NCBI GenBank assembly: GCA_012511645.1 | Contig: JAAZFP010000073.1 | Span: forward strand, 1 to 6,031 | Length of the DNA: 6,031 nt | Direction: 5' to 3' | DNA from: Microbacteriaceae bacterium | GTDB taxonomy: Bacteria > Actinomycetota > Actinomycetes > Actinomycetales > Microbacteriaceae | Shown: positions 5,064-6,031 of the stretch, one piece after another | Layout of the letters: each line of letters opens with the position of its first letter | Position numbering within the stretch: the first letter of the stretch is position 1 | Translations under genes and position numbers: made by a program | Notes under the pieces: model-generated | What the model was told of the DNA's origin: nothing | What the model saw: only the letters and a program-made list of their open reading frames with translations | Database searches by the model: none

Positions 5064-5405
5064 TTAGGCCTCCTTCGACTCTGGTGCAGCCGAATCTGCG
5101 GCGGCGTCTGCCTGCTCGGCCTTCTTAGTGCTCTTCTTGGCAGCAGCCTTCTTGGCGGGTGCCTTTTCAGGAGCAGCAGCGGGAGTGGCACGAATGCCGA
5201 GCTCGCGCTCACGCAGCACGGTGTAGATGCGAGCGATGTCGCGCTTCACCTGGCGTACGCGGCCGTGGCTTTCCAGCTGGCCAGTGGCCGACTGAAAACG
5301 CAGGTTGAACAGTTCGGCCTTCGCCTTCTTGAGCTCTTCGGCCAGACGCTCGTTCTCGAACGTGTCGAGTTCGGTGATCGCAAGATCTTTGCTTCCGATT
5401 GCCAT
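5064..5405 (-). CDS. rpmC: 50S ribosomal protein L29 with Ala/Lys-rich C-terminal tail
   Basis: L29 lies at the peptide exit of the large subunit next to L23, near the docking site of trigger factor and SRP. The product is 113 residues against about 63–70 in E. coli and B. subtilis. The two-helix core (about residues 5–70) has ERLAEELKKAKAELFNLRFQ, the family signature region around SATGQLESHGRVRQVKRDIARI, and YTVLRERELGI. From about residue 72 a low-complexity tail follows: first Ala/Pro/Lys-rich (PAAAPEKAPAKKAAAKK), then acidic (AEQADAAADSAAPESKEA). Such tails occur in actinobacterial L29. The ATG overlaps the rplP stop as TAATG, with AGGAGG at 5416–5421 ten nucleotides upstream. Confidence 0.97.
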   Translation of the reverse strand: MAIGSKDLAITELDTFENERLAEELKKAKAELFNLRFQSATGQLESHGRVRQVKRDIARIYTVLRERELGIRATPAAAPEKAPAKKAAAKKSTKKAEQADAAADSAAPESKEA

Positions 5406-5824
5406 TACGCGTCGCCCTCCTCACGCTTGATAATGCGAGCCTTCAACGGCAGCTTGTGAATCGCGCGGGTCAGTGCCTCGCGTGCAAGCTGTTCGTCGAC
5501 ACCGGCGACCTCGAAGAGGACGCGGCCCGGCTTGACGTTTGCGATCCACCACTCCGGCGAACCCTTGCCCGAACCCATGCGGGTTTCGGCAGGCTTCTTC
5601 GTGAGCGGACGATCTGGATAAATGTTGATCCACACCTTGCCACCACGCTTGATGTGACGGGTCATCGCGATACGCGCTGACTCGATCTGACGGTTGGTGA
5701 CGTAGGCGGGCGAAAGCGCCTGAATACCGAAGTCACCGAAGGTGACCTTGTTGCCACCCTTTGACTGACCGCTGCGACCGGGGTGGTGCTGCTTGCGGTA
5801 CTTGACTCGACGGGGAATCAGCAT
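5405..5824 (-). CDS. rplP: 50S ribosomal protein L16
   Basis: L16 is a late-assembly large-subunit protein near the A site and the 5S rRNA, needed for tRNA positioning. The 139-residue product matches the family length (136–139). It begins MLIPRRVKYRKQHHPGRSG, then GNKVTFGDFGIQALSPAYVTNRQIESARIAMTRHIKRGGKVWI. The signature regions follow: PLTKKPAETRMGSGKGSPEWWIANVKPGRVLFEV and REALTRAIHKLPLKARII. The Arg in ETRMGSGKG aligns with the residue hydroxylated in E. coli L16; whether that happens here cannot be told. The ATG lies 3 nt after the rpsC stop, with GGAG at 5834–5837 nine nucleotides upstream inside the end of rpsC. Confidence 0.98.
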   Translation of the reverse strand: MLIPRRVKYRKQHHPGRSGQSKGGNKVTFGDFGIQALSPAYVTNRQIESARIAMTRHIKRGGKVWINIYPDRPLTKKPAETRMGSGKGSPEWWIANVKPGRVLFEVAGVDEQLAREALTRAIHKLPLKARIIKREEGDA

Positions 5825-5827
5825 GAC

Positions 5828-6031
5828 TTACTTCTCCGCTCCTGCTGCAGCGGGTGCAGTCTCGGCCTGAGCCCCACGGGGCGCACGGCGACGGTCGCTA
5901 CGCTCGCGAGACGGCTTCTGGGCCGCCTGCTCACGAGCGAGCTCTTTGTTAGTGAGGTCGCCCTTGTAGATCCAGACCTTCACGCCGATGCGGCCGAAGG
6001 TGGTCTTTGCCTCGTAGAAGCCGTAGTCGAT
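5828..6031 (-). CDS. rpsC: 30S ribosomal protein S3, C-terminal end (gene runs off the right edge)
   Basis: S3 lines the mRNA entry channel of the small subunit and has helicase activity with S4 and S5. Only the last 67 codons plus stop are present. The fragment begins within the conserved C-terminal domain: IDYGFYEAKTTFGRIGVKVWIYKGDL, the S3 signature area. After about 28 residues it becomes a charged, Arg/Ala-rich tail (EQAAQKPSRERSDRRRAPR, then AETAPAAAGAEK) typical of actinobacterial S3. The reading frame is open to the window edge. Its position immediately before rplP matches the universal rpsC–rplP–rpmC–rpsQ order. Confidence 0.97.
   Translation of the reverse strand: MDYGFYEAKTTFGRIGVKVWIYKGDLTNKELAREQAAQKPSRERSDRRRAPRGAQAETAPAAAGAEK

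Overview
This window is part of a bacterial ribosomal protein superoperon, the S10–spc block, lying entirely on the minus strand. In transcription order, from high to low coordinates, it reads: rpsC (3' end only), rplP, rpmC, rpsQ, rplN, rplX, rplE, rpsH, rplF, rplR, rpsE, rpmD, rplO, then a 155-nt gap and the 5' part of secY. The GC-rich sequence, GTG/TTG starts, long Ala/Lys- or Arg/Gly-rich tails on L29, S5 and S3, and the protein sequences themselves suggest an actinobacterium. Micrococcales is likely and Microbacteriaceae (Leucobacter-like) is my best guess; this is from recognition, not a search.

Right part (about 4788–6031): the end of the S10 operon, with S3, L16, L29 and S17 packed by 3-nt gaps or a TAATG overlap. 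A small hairpin containing the rpsQ stop codon marks the S10/spc boundary. Middle (1120–4757): the spc genes L14, L24, L5, S8, L6, L18, S5 and L30, most of them touching or overlapping (TAATG, GTGA and ATGA junctions), which implies translational coupling. The one real break is the 113-nt rplE–rpsH gap, where many bacteria carry the S14 gene. It is absent here, and the gap holds a perfect 18-bp palindrome. Left part (1–1123): L15, then a structured 155-nt intergenic region with three stem-loops and a competing long-range pairing, then secY, which begins at a TTG codon with a strong Shine–Dalgarno.

The genes encode small- and large-subunit ribosomal proteins plus the SecY translocon channel, co-expressed as in most bacteria. 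I see no mobile element, CRISPR array, tRNA/rRNA gene or foreign island. The window is a conserved housekeeping region. The points worth a second look are the two structured intergenic regions and the missing S14 gene. I found no new biological system.
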